DNA from: an archaeon | Lineage (GTDB): Archaea; Asgardarchaeota; Hermodarchaeia; Hermodarchaeales; Hermodarchaeaceae | Length of the DNA: 16,448 nt | Assembly (NCBI GenBank): GCA_016550425.1 | Contig: JABXGS010000080.1 | Coordinates: forward strand, 1 to 16,448 | Reading direction: 5' to 3' | Part shown: positions 14,034-16,448 of the stretch, in pieces | Position numbering within the stretch: position 1 is the first letter of the stretch | Layout of the letters: each line of letters opens with the position of its first letter | Made by a program: the position numbers and the translations under genes | Notes under the pieces: model-generated | What the model saw: only the letters and a program-made list of their open reading frames with translations | What the model was told of the DNA's origin: nothing | Databases searched by the model: none

Positions 14034-14426
14034 TTACTCTCCTATAATCGCCACTTTCACCATGACGATTTTCCGATTACCCTTCAAGGACTTCACTAGT
14101 TCGCGAATATCTTGGGCCTGACCATTCACCACAATAACCTCTATGCACTCTCCGTTTACTGTGTGGGAATGGAGTAATGCATCGATGATGGCTGCTTGAC
14201 GGTGAAGCAGAAAATTGCTCTCGATGCCTTTCCCTTTTTTCCCATATACAATTGTTAACACTGCAGAGATTTTCCCTGAGGCTTCTTCTAGGTCTTGCAT
14301 CTCATTGGCTAGAGTGCGTACGGCTTGACGAAGTAACTCTGATCGGTTAGCAAAACCTCCTACGGTTTGTAGGCGATCGAGCGCATTCAATTCCTGGATA
14401 TTGAGTGAAATACTGATAATTGGCAT
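14034..14426 (-). CDS. nikR: NikR-family nickel-responsive regulator (ribbon-helix-helix + ACT-like), 130 aa
   Basis: Transcription regulator. The N-terminal ribbon-helix-helix covers residues about 3-42 (ISISLNIQELNALDRL, then NRSELLRQAVRTL). The C-terminal ACT-like metal-sensing domain covers about 52-128. The four ligands of the NikR high-affinity Ni(II) site are present with exact spacing: H75, H86, H88 and C94, equivalent to E. coli NikR H76, H87, H89 and C95. The length (130 aa) is that of the family. It is first gene of the leftward metal-transport operon and divergent from the binding-protein gene, so it most likely controls both from the shared intergenic region. Nickel sensing is predicted from the ligands; DNA target and metal preference in vivo are inference. 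Confidence 0.88.
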   Translation of the reverse strand: MPIISISLNIQELNALDRLQTVGGFANRSELLRQAVRTLANEMQDLEEASGKISAVLTIVYGKKGKGIESNFLLHRQAAIIDALLHSHTVNGECIEVIVVNGQAQDIRELVKSLKGNRKIVMVKVAIIGE

Positions 14427-14449
14427 TTAAGCACCACGAAGAGTTTTGG

Positions 14450-14515
14450 TTAATAAAAATACCAGAAAGATTATTAATATTCGGGATTATTAACATTTGC
14501 CTAAGAACTTAATAA
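14450..14515. promoter_or_regulatory. Divergent promoter region with four TTAATAA/TTATTAA half-sites (candidate NikR operator)
   Basis: Half-sites are TTAATAA (14450-14456), TTATTAA (14471-14477), TTATTAA (14487-14493) and TTAATAA (14509-14515). The first pair is an inverted repeat with a 14-base spacer, and the last pair is inverted with a 15-base spacer. Centre spacings are 21, 16 and 22 bases. Long-spaced dyads of this kind are the known geometry of NikR operators. The same A/T-rich elements also lie where TATA boxes would be expected for both divergent genes, so operator and promoter may coincide. Confidence 0.5.
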
Positions 14516-14544
14516 CTTCTCCTCATGCGATTAAGGTGGTATCT

Positions 14545-15615
14545 ATGCGCCAGGCTCACATAGTATGTTTACTTGGGTTACTGATTGTCAGTGCAGGGAC
14601 AGTGGGATTCCTCTCACCGTCTTTCGCCCAATCAACTCCTGCTCTTCAAATTGCTGTATCGATTCAACCATTGGGTGGAATCGTCCGTGAAGTTGCTGGG
14701 ACCCAAGCTGAGGTGTCCATTCTGCTTCCTGAGGGAATTGAACCTCATGCTTTTACTCTCACGCAAGCGATTATTGATACAGCTACTGCTGCTGATATGC
14801 TCGTTCTGACGGGGCATTTTGCATGGGAAGAAGATCTCGCCACACAGGTTGGAAAACCATACATTACACTCGAAGATTATCAGTCCTTTGGGGCGACATT
14901 ACTCCCGCTGCATGGTCATGGACTCTCAAAGCAACAGACTTCAGGAAGTATACTACAGCCTGAAGGCAACGAAAATCTCCATGGTTACTGGCTCTTACCT
15001 CAAAACGCGATAGCGATTGCCAATGCAACTCGAAACCTGTGTAGCTTACTCAACTCCACATATTCCCAGTACTGGCAAAGCCGATTCTCCGAGTTTGTTT
15101 CTAAAGTTGCTGAACTTGAGGCTTTCATATCCGAACAAAATGCCCTTCACCAGCTATCGTCGTTGAAGGTCATCATCACTTTTCCCGCTGAAGCCTACAT
15201 CGCTGCAACTTTAGGACTCCAAGTAAAGGGGCTCCTTATGGAAGATGAGAATGTTTTCATTACGGGCCTTGAGCTTATTGAAGTTGAACAAGCACTACAA
15301 AATGGGTCAATTAGTCTAATTTTAGCGTCTGATGTGGCTCAGCTTCAAGCGGCTGGTGAGTTTGCCCAACAACTGTCTTCGGATTCAGGGGTTCCAATTG
15401 TATGGGTTCGGGTGATTTTTTCAGCACTCGAAGATTATGTCGGGCTCATGGCCTATAATACGGGAGTCATCGCTACTGGAGTCAGTGGAGGGCTCCCCCC
15501 TGCCGCTAATTTCCTCACCATCAGTATGCCTGTGATCATCATTGCTGCAATTCTCGGAATTCTTGTTATCCTTGAACTTGTACTCCTCATTCGATGTACG
15601 CGAGCGCAGGACTAA
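14545..15615 (+). CDS. Metal ABC transporter substrate-binding protein (ZnuA/TroA type) with C-terminal membrane anchor, 356 aa
   Basis: Cell-surface metal-binding component of the importer. Residues 1-28 are a signal peptide or uncleaved anchor (hydrophobic CLLGLLIVSAGTVGF, then SFA-Q). The mature part follows the cluster A-I family: VSIQPLGGIVREVAG, LPEGIEPHAFTLT (ligand H68), AADMLVLTGHFAWEEDL and LHGYWLLPQNAIAIA (ligand H146). There is only a tiny His patch (HGH, 123-125). The usual third ligand motif, an HDAFxY-type segment, reads TFPAEAY at 212-218, so the canonical His is missing; E216 might substitute. Residues 325-350 form a transmembrane helix followed by a short basic tail, which anchors the protein to the archaeal membrane. 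ATG 14545 has AAGGTGG 5 bases upstream; a TTG at 14497 would put a polar extension before the signal peptide. Confidence 0.9.
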   Translation: MRQAHIVCLLGLLIVSAGTVGFLSPSFAQSTPALQIAVSIQPLGGIVREVAGTQAEVSILLPEGIEPHAFTLTQAIIDTATAADMLVLTGHFAWEEDLATQVGKPYITLEDYQSFGATLLPLHGHGLSKQQTSGSILQPEGNENLHGYWLLPQNAIAIANATRNLCSLLNSTYSQYWQSRFSEFVSKVAELEAFISEQNALHQLSSLKVIITFPAEAYIAATLGLQVKGLLMEDENVFITGLELIEVEQALQNGSISLILASDVAQLQAAGEFAQQLSSDSGVPIVWVRVIFSALEDYVGLMAYNTGVIATGVSGGLPPAANFLTISMPVIIIAAILGILVILELVLLIRCTRAQD

Positions 15616-15628
15616 CAGTCCGAAAACC

Positions 15629-15637
15629 TTTTTTAAA
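15629..15637 (+). promoter_or_regulatory. TATA-like element for the small zinc-ribbon gene
   Basis: TTTTTTAAA, preceded by a purine-rich CGAAAA that could be a BRE, lies about 36 bases before the ATG at 15669. That would give a leader of about 10 bases, matching the lack of a usable Shine-Dalgarno. The wider CCTTTTTTAAAGG is partly palindromic and, lying 12 bases after the upstream stop, might also help end that transcript. Confidence 0.4.
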
Positions 15638-15668
15638 GGCTCGGGAAGGATGCCGCAGTTGAATCCAA

Positions 15669-15860
15669 ATGACCCTTGTTAAGTGTCCTCAATGTGGCTT
15701 CCAATTTGATACAAGCTATGGGCGAGTTATGGCTTGTGGCGATTGTCCCTCGGCGACAATGGGTAATTGTGGGTATGCCAAATGTCCTCGTTGCCAACAT
15801 GAATTTCCTATTAACGAGATGGCTGAATCTTCGAAACAATTCGGACGCCGAATTGCCTAA
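15669..15860 (+). CDS. Small seven-cysteine zinc-ribbon-like protein, 63 aa
   Basis: A mini-protein with three CxxC pairs, C6/C9 (CPQC), C23/C26 (CGDC) and C39/C42 (CPRC), plus a lone C34 in NCGY. The pattern CPxCGxxFDxSYGR...CxxCPSA..GNCGY.KCPxC..EFP is one I associate with short conserved archaeal proteins found beside metal-transport genes such as feoA/feoB, from memory and unverified. The most likely role is a metal-binding accessory or regulator; the position directly after the metal-binding-protein gene fits that. It could be a zinc protein, or an Fe-S or metallochaperone-like protein. ATG 15669 is the first start after an in-frame TGA, without a Shine-Dalgarno. It ends 3 bases from the convergent leuS stop. 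Confidence 0.75.
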   Translation: MTLVKCPQCGFQFDTSYGRVMACGDCPSATMGNCGYAKCPRCQHEFPINEMAESSKQFGRRIA

Positions 15861-15863
15861 CTT

Positions 15864-16448
15864 TTATTCGAGAAACAGGGCTGGACGACCTGGTAAAGCC
15901 TTTGGAGCTCGATTCTCTGGGTCCGTAATTGGCTTATCTCCATCTTGGACATTCACGTCAAAACCAGTTTCGGATTGAATAAGGTCACGGTTTTCTTCAA
16001 TGGCTTTCTTTTCAGTTGGTTTGTCAACGAAGGTCCAAAAGCCTCCAGCTTTCACAATGGCTTGGACAAATTCGTTAACCTCCTTTCCTCGCTTTTTCAA
16101 TTTAGAATCTTTCATCAAAATAGGCATCAAATCTTTGACTGTTGGTGCTGCGTTGGCTTTGATGACCTTCTTCATTGCATCGTATTTCCATTTAGGACTG
16201 ATGAAAATGTGGGCTGTTGTAGCTTTTTTGCCTTTCAGGAGTTTTTTGATCTCTTTGATATCTGAAATGGTGTGCAAGACCACATCCATTGCTTTCTCGA
16301 TTTTTTCATCGATTAGTTGATCGTCTGCTGTTGGCCATGATTCTAAGGAAACAAATGATATACTCCCTAGTCGTTCCCAGATTTCCTCACTTAGATGGGG
16401 CATTAATGGGGCTAGCAGTTTCACCCATCGTGTCACAACATACCGTAA
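15864..16448 (-). CDS. leuS: Leucyl-tRNA synthetase, C-terminal part (gene continues beyond window)
   Basis: Charges tRNA-Leu with leucine. Only the last 194 codons are inside the window; the frame is open to the right edge, so the catalytic and editing domains lie outside. Visible are the end of the anticodon-binding helical domain (WVKLLAPLMPHLSEEIWERLG, in two parts) and the archaeal/eukaryotic-type C-terminal extension: TAHIFISPKWKYDAMKK, the helical linker, FVQAIVKAGGFW, and the terminus DPENRAPKALPGRPALFLE, which matches the conserved archaeal LeuRS end. No frameshift is seen. It converges on the small zinc-ribbon gene with a 3-base gap. Confidence 0.93.
   Translation of the reverse strand, partial: LRYVVTRWVKLLAPLMPHLSEEIWERLGSISFVSLESWPTADDQLIDEKIEKAMDVVLHTISDIKEIKKLLKGKKATTAHIFISPKWKYDAMKKVIKANAAPTVKDLMPILMKDSKLKKRGKEVNEFVQAIVKAGGFWTFVDKPTEKKAIEENRDLIQSETGFDVNVQDGDKPITDPENRAPKALPGRPALFLE

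Noticed and set aside
14450..14515. CRISPR-like repeat array
   Set aside because: The 7-base units are short, in both orientations and unevenly spaced at promoter distance; they fit an operator or TATA elements, not a CRISPR.
15945..16320. Two overlapping plus-strand open frames opposite leuS
   Set aside because: Both are antisense to a strongly conserved leucyl-tRNA synthetase C-terminus and show Phe-rich translations typical of antisense lysine codons.

Overview
The window looks like archaeal chromosome, most probably from an Asgard archaeon or a close relative. The evidence is a leucyl-tRNA synthetase C-terminus of archaeal type, a PolB1-type replicative DNA polymerase (crenarchaeal Dpo1-like) carrying an intein, archaeal-style TATA elements with short leaders, frequent GTG/TTG starts, and an actin-family protein whose C-terminal half is strikingly close to eukaryotic actin. 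The Asgard assignment is an inference from that actin; no 16S or other marker gene is present. The window is gene-dense, with no non-coding stretch over about 120 bases. No tRNA, rRNA, CRISPR array, insertion sequence or integrase was recognised.

Layout. (1) 54-1950, plus strand: a tight operon of an actin-like protein followed by two short coiled-coil proteins. A third coiled-coil gene faces it (1952-2497, minus), ending one base away. (2) 2561-3601, plus: a DNA-glycosylase-fold (HhH-GPD/queuosine-salvage-like) protein with an eight-cysteine C-terminus. (3) 3604-5349, minus: a large apparently cytosolic protein of about five beta-sandwich modules; then 5436-5882, minus: a PPC/DUF296 domain protein. 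(4) 5971-9687, plus: PolB1 with a 349-residue intein carrying a two-motif LAGLIDADG endonuclease. (5) 9752-10762 and 10815-11447, plus: a TIM-barrel-like protein with a CxCxxC motif, and another coiled-coil protein. (6) 11502-12275, minus: a zinc-ribbon protein with a cysteine-rich N-terminal domain and a serine-rich linker. (7) 12380-15615: a metal-uptake locus, with a NikR-like regulator, ABC ATPase and ABC-3 permease on the minus strand and a ZnuA/TroA-type binding protein divergent on the plus strand. (8) 15669-15860: a seven-cysteine mini-protein; then the 3' end of leuS (minus), cut by the window edge.

How the parts may work together. The metal locus is coherent: the regulator keeps all four NikR nickel ligands, and the divergent intergenic region holds four TTAATAA/TTATTAA half-sites, so metal-dependent control of both transcription units is likely. 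The transporter family is one usually linked to Zn/Mn, so substrate identity is open. The least described part is the left end: an actin-like filament candidate with altered catalytic residues, three small coiled-coil partners with lysine-rich tails and, further right, a cytosolic multi-beta-sandwich protein. This is reminiscent of the crenactin-arcadin arrangement in Crenarchaeota, but none of these partners is one I can name. The polymerase shows a second notable signal: lysine codon choice differs markedly between the sequence before and after the intein.
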